Source of the DNA: Roseomonas nitratireducens
GTDB lineage: Bacteria; Pseudomonadota; Alphaproteobacteria; Acetobacterales; Acetobacteraceae
DNA: 64,000 nucleotides
NCBI RefSeq assembly: GCF_017813355.1
Contig: NZ_JAGIYZ010000013.1
Location: 1-64,000 of the forward strand
Reading direction: 5' to 3'
Shown piece by piece: positions 15,048-23,686 of this stretch. The notes below the pieces were generated by a model that was given only the letters and a program-made list of their open reading frames with translations, had not been told where the DNA came from and did no database searches. The translations under genes and the position numbers were made by a program. The first letter of the stretch is position 1, and each line of letters opens with the position of its first letter.

Positions 15048-17323
15048 GTCTTCACCACGCGGGCGCGCACGGTGCCCGCGCCGAGGTCGATCGCGACGCC
15101 GCTGCGGTTCCAGGCGGTGACAGTGACGACATCCGTCGCCCCCACCTGCGCGAGGAAGACGACGCCCGAGGTGGCGAGCGAGTAGGAGGCGGAGGCAAAG
15201 TCCCCCGGCCGCGCGCCGGCCAGCGGCAGGTTGATCTGCGACGTCGCGCCCGGCGCGAGCGAGGGCGGGTCCCAGGCCGCTTCCGCGACCAGCGCGCGCG
15301 CGCCATGCGGCAGGTCCGGCAGGCCGTACAGCAACGGTGGCGCGTGCAGGGGGTCGCAGGCGAGCCGCATGGCCCGCACCTCGTAATCCGCCCCGATGCG
15401 CGCCACGCCGATGATGGCGAAGGCGACCTGCGGCGCGAGGCGCACCACCTGCGGGCGCGCGAAGGTGGCGTCCAGCATATCCGCCGTGCCCTGCCACCAG
15501 CGCGCCGTCGCGTTCCAGGCCATGGACTGGCCGGAGGCGAGCACAAGCGGCACGCCGCCGTCCGACAGCAGGTTGCCCGCCGCGTCGAAGCCCATGACGA
15601 GGAGCCGCGGCGCATCGGCGTCGACGGCCAAAGCGAAGTCCCTGCAGCCGCGCGCATCCACCACGAAACCGAGGCCCCGCCCGCCCGTCAGCACCACGCC
15701 GCGGTCGGTGAAGCCGTAGCCGTCCAGCGCGGGAAGGGCGAAGTCCGCGATGGTGGCCGGCGTGCCCGCCACATTGGTGGACAGGCAGGCCAGCCGCTCG
15801 AACCCCCATTCGGTGTTCGACCAGCGGATGCGCGCGGCGCGGAGATTCGCGACCGAGGCGACCTCCCGCGTCGCCTCCCGGAAGGCCGCCGCCTGGTGGA
15901 AGCGGCGCAGCGCGGCGCCGGCGCGCGTGGCGGTCGGCGCGTAGTCGACATCGACCTCATAGGCCTGGGATGCCCAGGCGACCTCGTACACATGGTCCTG
16001 CGCCGCGCCGGTGTGGCGCGCGACGAAGGGGCTGCAGCCTTCCATGCGCAGCCCGCGCACCCAGACCGCGCGGCTGCTGACTTCGGACAGGAAGGGGATG
16101 CCGCTGATCGGCCGCCCTTCCGCGCGGAGCTCGAAGTTCGGCCCGTCGAACAGATGCCTGTTGTGCGCGACATAGGCGCCGGGCGCGGCCGAGAAGCGCA
16201 CGCCGAAGCGGTCCGTGTTCACGTTGACGGTGCTGCCGATGGTGAAGTGCCCGCCGATGTAGCGGACCGAGGTGTTCCACCCCGCCGCCGTCTCGGTGCG
16301 GATGTCGAGCCCGATGCGGCTGTTGCCGATGCGCCCGAGGATCAGCGTCGTGTCCTCGAAGCCGCGCTCCACGCCCAGGGTGCGGACGCCGATGGTGAAG
16401 CCTTCCACCTGGCGGATCTCGACGAGCGAGGCATCGAGGTTGCGCAGCAGCAGCCCGATGTCGCCGTCATCCGTCCAGTCCGAGATCGTCGCGCGCAGAA
16501 CGCGCAGCCCCTCGTAGCGCTTGGCCGCGTTGCGCACGGCCGCGCCGTCGCCGAGCGTCAACGCGACCGTCCCCGCCGGCCCGGCATACAGGATGGCGCC
16601 GCGCATCGTCAGCCCCGCCGCCCCTTCGCCGAGCGTCAGCGGCTGGGTGGTGCGGAAGGTGCCCTCCCCGATCTCGAGCAGGCGGCCCGAGGCGGCGGCG
16701 GCGGCCATGGCGGCGGCGAGCGCGGGCCCGTCATCGGTCACGCCATCGCCTGTCGCCCCGAAGTCGCGCGCGGTCAGGCGCTCGGACAGCTTGTCCTCGA
16801 CCGTGCGCGGCACGCCGCCGGGAAAGGGCACGCCGAGGCTTCCCGTGCCGCGGTCGAAGACCGTCACGTCGCCCAGGCTGTCGAAGCCGAGCACGCGGTC
16901 GGCCCGCGCAGCGCGCGCCGGCAGCGTCAGCGCGCCGCCATCGGCGGGGCCGAGGCGCAGCGCGCCGGCGACATCCTCCGCCACCTGCTGCAGCGCGGCG
17001 ACCTGGTAGTCGAGCTCGTCGTTCAGCGTGCGCGCGCGCAGGATGCCGTTGTCCTGGAAGTCGGTCAGCCGTGCGAGGGCGAGGCGCCGCCGCAGCGTGA
17101 CGCGCGTGCCGGGTGCGGGGGCTTCCGCCAGCGAGACGGTGCCGCCATCCGAGCGCCCCGCGCCGGAGACCACCGCGCCGCCGGACAGCAGCGCGCCGTC
17201 GAGCCGGATCTCGAGATCCTCCGGCGCGAAGATGGGAAAGGGGTAGGGAAAGGCGGATTGCACGCCGTCCGCGACATACTGCACGCGCGGCGCCACATCG
17301 CCGATCGTGATGTGTTCGGCCAT
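15044..17323 (-). CDS. Phage tail spike/fibre with pectate-lyase-like beta-helix domain
   Basis: The 759-aa product has an N-terminal adaptor of the T7-fibre type (ITIGDVAPRVQYVADGVQ ... FPYPFPIFAPEDLEI, then LTDFQDNGILRARTLNDELD) and a pectate-lyase-3 start (TARDFGATGDGVTDDGPAL near residue 205) leading into a right-handed beta-helix. The C-terminal third is unlike common endosialidase or lyase domains. Such spikes bind or cut host surface polysaccharide. It starts 34 nt after the internal-protein gene. Confidence 0.85.
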   Translation of the reverse strand: MAEHITIGDVAPRVQYVADGVQSAFPYPFPIFAPEDLEIRLDGALLSGGAVVSGAGRSDGGTVSLAEAPAPGTRVTLRRRLALARLTDFQDNGILRARTLNDELDYQVAALQQVAEDVAGALRLGPADGGALTLPARAARADRVLGFDSLGDVTVFDRGTGSLGVPFPGGVPRTVEDKLSERLTARDFGATGDGVTDDGPALAAAMAAAAASGRLLEIGEGTFRTTQPLTLGEGAAGLTMRGAILYAGPAGTVALTLGDGAAVRNAAKRYEGLRVLRATISDWTDDGDIGLLLRNLDASLVEIRQVEGFTIGVRTLGVERGFEDTTLILGRIGNSRIGLDIRTETAAGWNTSVRYIGGHFTIGSTVNVNTDRFGVRFSAAPGAYVAHNRHLFDGPNFELRAEGRPISGIPFLSEVSSRAVWVRGLRMEGCSPFVARHTGAAQDHVYEVAWASQAYEVDVDYAPTATRAGAALRRFHQAAAFREATREVASVANLRAARIRWSNTEWGFERLACLSTNVAGTPATIADFALPALDGYGFTDRGVVLTGGRGLGFVVDARGCRDFALAVDADAPRLLVMGFDAAGNLLSDGGVPLVLASGQSMAWNATARWWQGTADMLDATFARPQVVRLAPQVAFAIIGVARIGADYEVRAMRLACDPLHAPPLLYGLPDLPHGARALVAEAAWDPPSLAPGATSQINLPLAGARPGDFASASYSLATSGVVFLAQVGATDVVTVTAWNRSGVAIDLGAGTVRARVVKT

Positions 17324-17357
17324 CTGGAAACCTCGGGGGTCTGGAGGGAACGGCGGG

Positions 17358-17798
17358 TCAGTCGAGCAGGCTGCGCACGGCGCCGCCGAGGCTCTGCCCG
17401 GCACGGAGGAAGGAGGTCAGGCTGCCATCGGGGGCGAGCAGCGAGCGTCGACCAGCGGCAAGCCGCGCCTGCGTCACGGCGGCCTCCTCGGCCGCGTCCT
17501 GCGCGGCATCCCGGCGCAGCCCGGCCGCCAGCGCGGCGGCGGAGCCTTCGTCAGGCGACACGCCACCCGCGGCGAGCCGCGCGCGGACGGAGGCGATGGT
17601 GCGGGCGAGCGCCTGGCTGCGCTCCCGCGCCCGCGCCGCGGCCTGGGTGGTCGCCTGCGCATCCTGCGCTTCCTGCTGCGCGCGCAGGTTGTCCGCCTGC
17701 GCGCGGGACGCGGCGCGCTGCTGCTGCGCCTGGCGCACCTGGCCATAGGCGCTGATGCCCGCGCCAGCGAGGGCGGCGAGCGATGCGAGCTGGGCCAT
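17358..17798 (-). CDS. Small internal virion-like protein
   Basis: The 146-aa product has a hydrophobic N-terminus (LASLAALAGAGISAYGQV) then a long Ala/Gln/Arg-rich helix (QQQRAASRAQADNLRAQQEA), and ends AGQSLGGAVRSLLD. This is the layout of T7 gp14-type internal virion proteins, which sit at the vertex and help form the ejection channel. It lies exactly where T7 has genes 13-16, but only this small protein is present. Its start shares a base with the upstream stop (TGATG). Confidence 0.65.
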   Translation of the reverse strand: MAQLASLAALAGAGISAYGQVRQAQQQRAASRAQADNLRAQQEAQDAQATTQAAARARERSQALARTIASVRARLAAGGVSPDEGSAAALAAGLRRDAAQDAAEEAAVTQARLAAGRRSLLAPDGSLTSFLRAGQSLGGAVRSLLD

Positions 17799-19675
17799 CA
17801 ATCGGTCATCCTCGTCTCGGTGGTGACGGAAAGCAGCGTCATCGGCAGCGGCGCCGCACCTTCGATGCGCCAGAGTGGGCGCAGCCGGTCGCGCCGCCAG
17901 CCGAGGCCGCGCAGCGTGACGTCGCCGGTGAAGGGCGCGGGCGGCGCGTCGAGCAGCGCCGTGTCGAGCCGGCGGAACGGCACGGGCTGCGCGCCGCGGC
18001 CGAGATCGACCTCGAGCGCCGCGGTCTCCAGCAGCCGGAAGGTGACGGAGACGAGGCGCAGCGGGCCGCTCGTCGCGCCGCCGCCGGCCATGATGTCCTG
18101 CGGCAGCGGCTCGACCTCGTGCCGGAAGGACAGGCCGGCCTGCACGCTGCGCGCGGGCGGGTCGAGCGTGACCGCCCCGCTTGCGACGGCGACGGGTGCG
18201 CGCGGCGCTCCGTCCGCCAGCACGGCGACGTCCCGCCCTTCCAGATGCGCGAGGCCGCTCCACACATCCTGCGGCGCTGTCGCCGTGCCGCTCAGCGCGG
18301 CATCGAGGCCGAGGCCGGGTTCGAAGCGCTCCAGCGCGCAGGCGCCCTCGCGCTCCGTCGCGACCCAGACGGTGCCCTCGCTTTCCGCCACGGCGCGGAA
18401 GGCGCCCGCCGTCTCCTGCCGCGTCCAGGCCGTGACCTGTTCCGCGCGATACAGCGTGAGCGTGCCGAGCCCGCCATCCTCCATGACCAGGTGCAGCAGC
18501 CGCAGCCGCTGGTCATACGCCATGGAGACGGGCGCCTTGACGATGTGCCGGGCGAGGATGGCGAGGTCGTTGGCCTGGTAGGCCTCCCCCACCTCCGCAT
18601 AGGCGAATTCGTGCACGCCCTGCCCGCCGCGCGCGACGAAGACCGTCGCACCATCGACATCCACCGGCTGCACGAGCCGGTCCACAGGCGAGCCCACGCG
18701 CGTCTGCCGGTCGAGCTGGATGGAAGACGGCGTCAGCGGATCCCCGCGCACCATCCACTCCGCGCCCGAGGTAAAGACCTGCAGGTGCCGCCCGGAGAAG
18801 ACGCCGCGGATCGCGTTCACCTGGTCCGAGACCAGGCCGAAGGCGATCGCCTCGTCATCCAGGCCCGCGCCGGGGTCGAAGTCGAAGAGATCGCCGGTGC
18901 GCGACAGCATCAGCCGGTTCGGCAGGTCCCGCGTGCCGCCGATGACCAGCCGTTCCTGGTGGAAGCAGCAGGTCACGGGCCAGCCGCGGGCGGGGCCGAT
19001 CGCCGCTTCCTCCCAGTCCGTGGTCGGCACGGCGGCGGCAAGCGTGTCCTCGACCGTCGCGTTGACCAACGTCGGTGAGGCGACGGACAGGATCCGCACG
19101 CGCTTGCCGCCGATGCGCAGGCGCGTGCCGGCATGCGCGGCGACGAAGGTCGGCGCGCTCACGGTCAGCGTTACCGCGCCGGTGATGGCACTGGCCGTGA
19201 TCGTCACCTCGGGCGGGGCAAAGCGGAAGAAGGGCTCCCGCACGAAGGCCCAGGGCACGATCGTCCAGCCGCCGGCCGTGCGCGTGATGCGCTGCGGCGG
19301 CATCTGCGGATGCACGAGCAGCAGCGTGTCCGCGCTCTGCGTGAAGCCGATCTGCGGCAGCATCGCCGCAGTCCAGGGGCCGGCGAGCGTGGCCACCACC
19401 GCATCGCCCTGGAAGACGCGCAGCGCGCCGTCCGTCAGCACCATCAGATAGGTCTGCTCGGTGTTGAACTCGAAGGGGATCAGCCGCGCCGCACCCGGCA
19501 GCGTCGCGACATGGCGCAGCCCGGGCCGGCGCGTGACGCCGCCGGTGGGCTGGAGGAAGACGTTGCGCAGGCGCCGCGCGCCGTTCTCGAAGGCGCGCAG
19601 GTCGCCGCGGCCGAGCAGTTCGGGCGCGAGTTCCCCCGCGGCGAAGCTCGTCTTGGCACGCTTGACGGCGGGCAT
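17798..19675 (-). CDS. Tail tubular protein B-like (phage nozzle)
   Basis: The 625-aa product opens with KTSFAAGELAPELLGRGDL and LRNVFLQPTGGVTRRPGLRH, the family signature of podoviral nozzle (T7 gp12-type) proteins, and continues as a beta-propeller-like series of blades. It forms the tail nozzle below the adaptor ring. It is full length and follows the adaptor gene by 3 nt. Confidence 0.85.
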   Translation of the reverse strand: MPAVKRAKTSFAAGELAPELLGRGDLRAFENGARRLRNVFLQPTGGVTRRPGLRHVATLPGAARLIPFEFNTEQTYLMVLTDGALRVFQGDAVVATLAGPWTAAMLPQIGFTQSADTLLLVHPQMPPQRITRTAGGWTIVPWAFVREPFFRFAPPEVTITASAITGAVTLTVSAPTFVAAHAGTRLRIGGKRVRILSVASPTLVNATVEDTLAAAVPTTDWEEAAIGPARGWPVTCCFHQERLVIGGTRDLPNRLMLSRTGDLFDFDPGAGLDDEAIAFGLVSDQVNAIRGVFSGRHLQVFTSGAEWMVRGDPLTPSSIQLDRQTRVGSPVDRLVQPVDVDGATVFVARGGQGVHEFAYAEVGEAYQANDLAILARHIVKAPVSMAYDQRLRLLHLVMEDGGLGTLTLYRAEQVTAWTRQETAGAFRAVAESEGTVWVATEREGACALERFEPGLGLDAALSGTATAPQDVWSGLAHLEGRDVAVLADGAPRAPVAVASGAVTLDPPARSVQAGLSFRHEVEPLPQDIMAGGGATSGPLRLVSVTFRLLETAALEVDLGRGAQPVPFRRLDTALLDAPPAPFTGDVTLRGLGWRRDRLRPLWRIEGAAPLPMTLLSVTTETRMTD

Positions 19676-19678
19676 GGG

Positions 19679-20248
19679 TCAGCCCCGCACGTCGATGAGC
19701 GGGAACCCCTCGATCGCGCGCGGGCTCGCCTGCTGGCTGTCGACCTGGCGCGCGGCGCGCAGCTCGCCCTCCGCCAGGCGGAACAGCATCTCGGCGCGTG
19801 ACGCGCTCTCGGTCAGCGGGATGCAGAACTCGGCGGCAAGCCGCGCCACCAACGCGGCGGCGAAGAAGGGCGGGAAGGCGCTTTCGTCCGGGCGGAACAC
19901 ATGGGTCAGCACGACGGCGTCGGCATCGGTGAACAGCCGGTCCTCCTGGATGCGATAGACCAGGCCCCGCGCACGGCCACCCGCACCGGCCGACAGCGCG
20001 CGCAGGAACCCCGGCGGCAGCTGGAAGGCGTGGGCGAAGTCCGCGCGCGGCACGGCGGCCAGGCGCGGCAGCGCGGATTGCGCCGTGGCGAAGGACCAGG
20101 GATGGGCCGACAGCAACGCGTCGCGCAGGCCGGGATAGAGGTTGGCGGCGACCTCCGCCTCGGCAGTGCCTTCCTCAGGCGAGGCGATGGGCTGCGCGCC
20201 GATGCGCAGCAGCGCGCGCGAGCAGAGCGCGAGGGCGGAGAGCGCCAT
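19679..20248 (-). CDS. Tail tubular protein A-like head-tail adaptor
   Basis: The 189-aa product opens ALCSRALLRIGAQPIAS and has LYPGLRDALLSAHPWSFAT, the classical pattern of T7 gp11-type adaptor proteins, then VLTHVFRPDESAFPPFFAAALVARLAAEFC in the helical second half. It bridges portal and nozzle. ATG 20248 was chosen because the longer frame upstream runs through an inverted-repeat element. Confidence 0.85.
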   Translation of the reverse strand: MALSALALCSRALLRIGAQPIASPEEGTAEAEVAANLYPGLRDALLSAHPWSFATAQSALPRLAAVPRADFAHAFQLPPGFLRALSAGAGGRARGLVYRIQEDRLFTDADAVVLTHVFRPDESAFPPFFAAALVARLAAEFCIPLTESASRAEMLFRLAEGELRAARQVDSQQASPRAIEGFPLIDVRG

Positions 20249-20279
20249 CGGGGGACTCCTCGTGATGTGGGAAAAAGTC

Positions 20280-20408
20280 GGGGGGAAGGGAACTTCCCCC
20301 CGTGCCCCCCAACCTTCTTTCTCGTCTGGGAACTGACCCCGGAGGTCAGTCTCCAACAGACAGAAAAGGTTGAGGGGGGTCCGGGGGGAGAAGTTCACTT
20401 CTCCCCCC
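20280..20408. repeat. Complex inverted repeat between capsid and tail-adaptor genes
   Basis: Left arm (20280-20316) and right arm (20366-20408) are imperfect reverse complements. Each arm is itself a palindrome around GAACTTC or GAAGTTCACTTC flanked by G6/C6 runs. The centre holds CTGACC (20333-20338) paired with GGTCAG (20344-20349), supported by GTCTG/CAGAC. The whole 129 bp could fold as a three-hairpin structure. It sits where T7 has its main capsid terminator, so it may act as a partial terminator, or be a dispersed palindromic repeat. Confidence 0.7.
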
Positions 20409-20416
20409 GCCCTTCG

Positions 20417-21250
20417 CTATTCCTTCGCGCGCATCCGCACGACGCCGGTCGGGTCGATCATCACCGCCCCCTGCGACATCATGTTGTTCACGAAATGCGC
20501 GGCGCGGTCGCCATGCCAGGTGATGTCCGTCACCACCTCGCTCGCCACCGCGTGGCCGACCGCGGTGCGATGGTAGAAATAGCAGTAGCGCAGCGTGCCC
20601 GCCTTGGTCAGGCCGGAATGCGGCATCCACAGCGCGCCGAGCCAGCGCTTGGCCTGCGTGCCCTTCCAGGGCAGCGCATCCTCGCCGACATAGTCGGACT
20701 TCGCGAATTCCTCGATCTGCAGCAGCTCGCTCCACTGCTTCCAGCCGACGACCGCGAAGCGCTGGCCGTCGTCCGGCACATCGGCCGCACCCAGCATCTC
20801 GAAGGCCATCAGCACCTTCTGCTTGGTCAGCCCGTCGGCGTCGGTCAGGCCGACGCCGGTGCCCGTCGCCTCGGCGGTGGCGGTGTCGAGGGCCGCGATG
20901 ATCAACTCATCCGTCTTGCGGCCGAGCGCATAGGCGCCGGCGTTCGCGATCACGGTGCGCTCGTCGATGCTGGTCTTGATCTCGTCCAGCCGGTCGATCC
21001 ACTCGCCGGCGTAGTAGTCCTGCAGGAAGCATTCGGCATTGGCGTAGGTGAGGTTCATCACCGGCACCGCGCCGTTGCGCGCCTTGGACGCGGCCACACC
21101 CTTGCCCACGCGGGGGAAGAGCGTGCTCGCCCCCTTCACGTTGGACTTGCTGCGCACGGTGGGGCGCAGCTTGCTGCCCTGGCGCTGATAGGCCTCGGCG
21201 ACCTCGGCCTCGAACTGTTTCACGAAGGCGCTCTCGATCGTGCCCGACAT
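20417..21250 (-). CDS. Phage major capsid protein
   Basis: The 277-aa product looks like a podoviral coat protein: FVKQFEAEVAEAYQRQGSKL at the N-terminus, then VPVMNLTYANAECFLQDYYA (the E-loop/P-domain boundary) and a C-terminal CYFYHRTAVGHAVASEVVTD. It is present once and intact, with no in-frame stop. It lies after the scaffold gene as in T7, but is separated from it by a two-gene insertion. Confidence 0.85.
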   Translation of the reverse strand: MSGTIESAFVKQFEAEVAEAYQRQGSKLRPTVRSKSNVKGASTLFPRVGKGVAASKARNGAVPVMNLTYANAECFLQDYYAGEWIDRLDEIKTSIDERTVIANAGAYALGRKTDELIIAALDTATAEATGTGVGLTDADGLTKQKVLMAFEMLGAADVPDDGQRFAVVGWKQWSELLQIEEFAKSDYVGEDALPWKGTQAKRWLGALWMPHSGLTKAGTLRYCYFYHRTAVGHAVASEVVTDITWHGDRAAHFVNNMMSQGAVMIDPTGVVRMRAKE

Positions 21251-21534
21251 GCGGGTGTCCTTTCATGCTGTGTGCGGGGGATGCGCCTTCGCCCGGTTGG
21301 CCGCGCGGGGCCGGGCGTGGCGCGGCGCGCGCGCCCCTTGAGGGGTTGTGCGCGGGCCGGAAACTCAGGGGGCGGGCGGCGCTGCCTGGCTCAAGGCGCG
21401 CCACCCGCCCCCGGGCCGCGGCGCGCAGGCGCGCGGCGGCCGCCGGCGCGGCGAGCGGCGGGAGGGGCCGCTCGAGCCGCGCCGGAAGGGCGGGTCGTGT
21501 GGGGTGATGCGGGTTCGGTGTGGCGCGGGCGCGC
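21251..21534. other. GC-rich spacer between capsid and immunity-like genes
   Basis: This 284-nt stretch contains no ORF with coding character. It carries short GC palindromes such as CCCCTTGAGGGG. It probably holds the leader of the capsid gene and marks the junction of the inserted toxin/immunity-like pair. I see no tRNA or terminator that I would defend. Confidence 0.4.
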
Positions 21535-22155
21535 TCAGCCGTCGATCATGAAGGGTGCGTAGGGCGCGAGAACGTCCGCGTAGTCGTCTTCCGTCAGCCT
21601 CGGATCTACGGCGGCAATGGCCGCAGCCCTTGCATGCCGTCCGATAGCGCCGGGCGGCAAGGCGTCGCGAACAAATTCGGCCGGCCCGGCATAGGCAGCC
21701 AATTCGTCAGCAATGCAGTGGATCGCGAAGCTCCGATCCGCGGGAAATAGTAAGCAGAAGAGAGGAAACTGTGACTCGAAGAAGCGACTCATATCGTCAG
21801 CGTTGGTCGGGATACGCCAGACCGCGCGGTCCCTGAATTCACCGGTCGAGACCGACGTGCCAAGAAGTTCGTCATGACCTCGTCGCTTTGCTGCATCTGC
21901 GAGATAGGCGACCCATTCCGGACGCCACAACTCACGCGCAGGTGCGATCTGAACACGCCACTTCTGCTGGCCAAGCCATGCGTTCGACAAGCGTGTGAAG
22001 CTACCGCCCTCCGCGCCGGTCCAGACTTCCAGCATCGTCCACCCGAGATCACGAAGAACGCTTTGCTGTTCGCGATTTCCCGCCTGTGAGAGATGGTCGA
22101 TCGCATTGCCGAAGGTGGCCGCATAGGTCGCTTCCGGCGTGGTGTTCTTCGACAC
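21535..22155 (-). CDS. Unrecognised protein, candidate immunity partner
   Basis: The 206-aa product has no recognised domain. It is soluble, with many aromatic residues (LGWTMLEVWTGAEG, WRIPTNADDMSRFFESQFPL) and an acidic C-terminus (DPRLTEDDYADVLAPYAPF). Codons are visibly less GC-biased than in neighbouring phage genes, a sign of separate origin. GTG 22155 follows a GGAGA site, 10 nt after the stop of the toxin-like gene. A less GC-rich, soluble, acidic-tailed protein directly after a modular toxin-like gene is the usual layout of an immunity gene, but function is inferred from position only. Confidence 0.5.
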   Translation of the reverse strand: MSKNTTPEATYAATFGNAIDHLSQAGNREQQSVLRDLGWTMLEVWTGAEGGSFTRLSNAWLGQQKWRVQIAPARELWRPEWVAYLADAAKRRGHDELLGTSVSTGEFRDRAVWRIPTNADDMSRFFESQFPLFCLLFPADRSFAIHCIADELAAYAGPAEFVRDALPPGAIGRHARAAAIAAVDPRLTEDDYADVLAPYAPFMIDG

Positions 22156-22165
22156 AAGACGTCTC

Positions 22166-22927
22166 CTAACGAGATGGCGGATAGCGGAAGATATCGGTAG
22201 GGCGGAAACGCCCCTCCCCGACAGGTTCAGCGATTTCCAGCGTCAGCTCACCACGGCTCAGCGGATGCGTTGCCCGCCGAAGGGTAGCCAATCTGCCGTC
22301 GGCAAGGAATCGCTGTTCGACATCCGGTCCTCGGCGGATCGCATCTCCGACAGGACTCAACGATTCGATGTCGCGTTGGCGGCCGGCGCTTCCACCTGGC
22401 CGGCTATACTGCGAGACACCCGCGCTGTGGGCATCCCGCATTGGCACCGTGTCTCGGTCGTTTCTGATGCTGTCAACGCGGTCGCGCCCGGCAGCGTCCT
22501 GCCACCGACGACGCTCAGGCGCGGGCCGTTGGCCAGTATCTCGGCCACTCGTTGATCCACCAGACCCGCGCCCATCGGAAGGCGCGCGCCGGAGCGGTCG
22601 AAGCATGCGGTCCAGCAGGCCAACCTGCACGACGTCAGGAATGTCCGTGGACCGACGCGGACCGGACGCCTGATGCGTTGCGGTTCCTGTGGCTTCCTCC
22701 CCCGGCGGCGCAGCGCGCCAATGCGCCGCCACGGTATGGCCGTTGCGCGTATACGCCTTCACCCAGACCGCCGCCCGTGGTGCGGCATCGCGCGGATTGA
22801 GGGCGCGAAAGCCATCCGTGACCCAGGCATTGAACGCAGCACGCTCCGGATGCCCGGGCTTCCAGTACCGTGCATCGCGCATGGCCTCGCGCAGCTCGGC
22901 CTGCGTGATCCTGACCGGCATGGACAT
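22166..22927 (-). CDS. Modular toxin-like protein with scaffold-like N-terminal module
   Basis: The 253-aa product begins with ELREAMRDARYW and VTDGFRAL (residues about 10-42), matching the C-terminal end of the scaffold encoded next door (ELRAMMRDPRYW ... VTDGFRRM). Next comes VWVKAYTRNGHTVAAHWR, a motif often found in bacterial modular secreted and toxin proteins. A low-complexity linker follows, then an unrecognised C-terminal region ending GEGRFRPTDIFRYPPSR, with codon use unlike the flanking phage genes. The layout, targeting module plus variable tail followed by a small gene, is that of polymorphic toxins. No catalytic motif was identified. Confidence 0.5.
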   Translation of the reverse strand: MSMPVRITQAELREAMRDARYWKPGHPERAAFNAWVTDGFRALNPRDAAPRAAVWVKAYTRNGHTVAAHWRAAPPGEEATGTATHQASGPRRSTDIPDVVQVGLLDRMLRPLRRAPSDGRGSGGSTSGRDTGQRPAPERRRWQDAAGRDRVDSIRNDRDTVPMRDAHSAGVSQYSRPGGSAGRQRDIESLSPVGDAIRRGPDVEQRFLADGRLATLRRATHPLSRGELTLEIAEPVGEGRFRPTDIFRYPPSR

Positions 22928-22952
22928 CCTCCGAGGTTCCGAAAAGCGCCGC

Positions 22953-23681
22953 TCAGCCCGCCCCGCCCACCATCCGCCGGAACCCATCCGTCACGCGGCG
23001 GACGAACTCCGGCTCGCGCGTGCGCCAGTAGCGCGGGTCGCGCATCATCGCGCGCAGCTCCGTCTCCTCCGACGCCGCGCCGTCATCCGCGCGGCGCGCG
23101 ACGGGCGGCTCGTTCTTCGCCATCATGCCGTGCAGCGCGATTACGCCCTCGGCGGTGGTGGACATCGCCTCGAGCACCGGCGGCGGCAGGTTCGCCCGCC
23201 CCCAGGCGGCGACCTGCGCGGCGACGCGGCGGAAGCGTTCCTCGCCGCCGAAATGCGCGCGCAGCGCGGCGATCTGGCGCTCGGCCTCGAATTGCTGCGC
23301 GGCCTCGGCGATCAGCGGCACCAGGCGCTCGGCGGCCAGGTCGTAGACGAGTTGCGCCTGCGCCTGGCTGAAGCCGGCTTCGTGCAGGCGATGGTTGATC
23401 GTCTCATCCGAGCAGCACAGATCGTGCTTCGGCGAAATCTCGTAGCCATCCGGGCCGTCGGGCACACCAAGGGCGCGGCGATGGCGGGCGCGTTCCTCCT
23501 CCGGCGCCTCGGGACCCGGCGGCGCGTGGCGCTGGGACAGGCGGCGCTCCAGCTCGCGATAGGATTTCAGCAGCGCGTCGACGCGGACCGAGCCCGTCTC
23601 CGGGTCGCGGAACTTCTCCGGCACGTCGTCGCGCGCGGTGGCCCCTTCGGCGAGCGCGGTCTCCAGCAGGTCCTCGGGCAT
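22953..23681 (-). CDS. Phage capsid assembly/scaffolding protein
   Basis: The 242-aa product is helical and acidic, with a family-typical opening (VPEKFRDPETGSVRVDALLKSYRELERRLS, residues about 20-50), a coiled central part (FEAERQIAALRAHFGGEERF) and a short C-terminal module MRDPRYWRTREPEFV/VTDGFRRM. It lies between portal and capsid genes as T7 gp9 does. Scaffold C-termini usually bind the coat protein. The same module recurs at the N-terminus of the next gene. Confidence 0.8.
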   Translation of the reverse strand: MPEDLLETALAEGATARDDVPEKFRDPETGSVRVDALLKSYRELERRLSQRHAPPGPEAPEEERARHRRALGVPDGPDGYEISPKHDLCCSDETINHRLHEAGFSQAQAQLVYDLAAERLVPLIAEAAQQFEAERQIAALRAHFGGEERFRRVAAQVAAWGRANLPPPVLEAMSTTAEGVIALHGMMAKNEPPVARRADDGAASEETELRAMMRDPRYWRTREPEFVRRVTDGFRRMVGGAG

Positions 23682-23686
23682 CTTTC

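Noticed and set aside
15305-17755. Very long plus-strand open frame opposite the tail-spike and internal-protein genes
   Set aside because: It is Arg/Ala/Gly/His-rich with no domain character and mirrors the minus-strand genes in GC-rich DNA. The minus-strand spike has a clear adaptor and pectate-lyase start.
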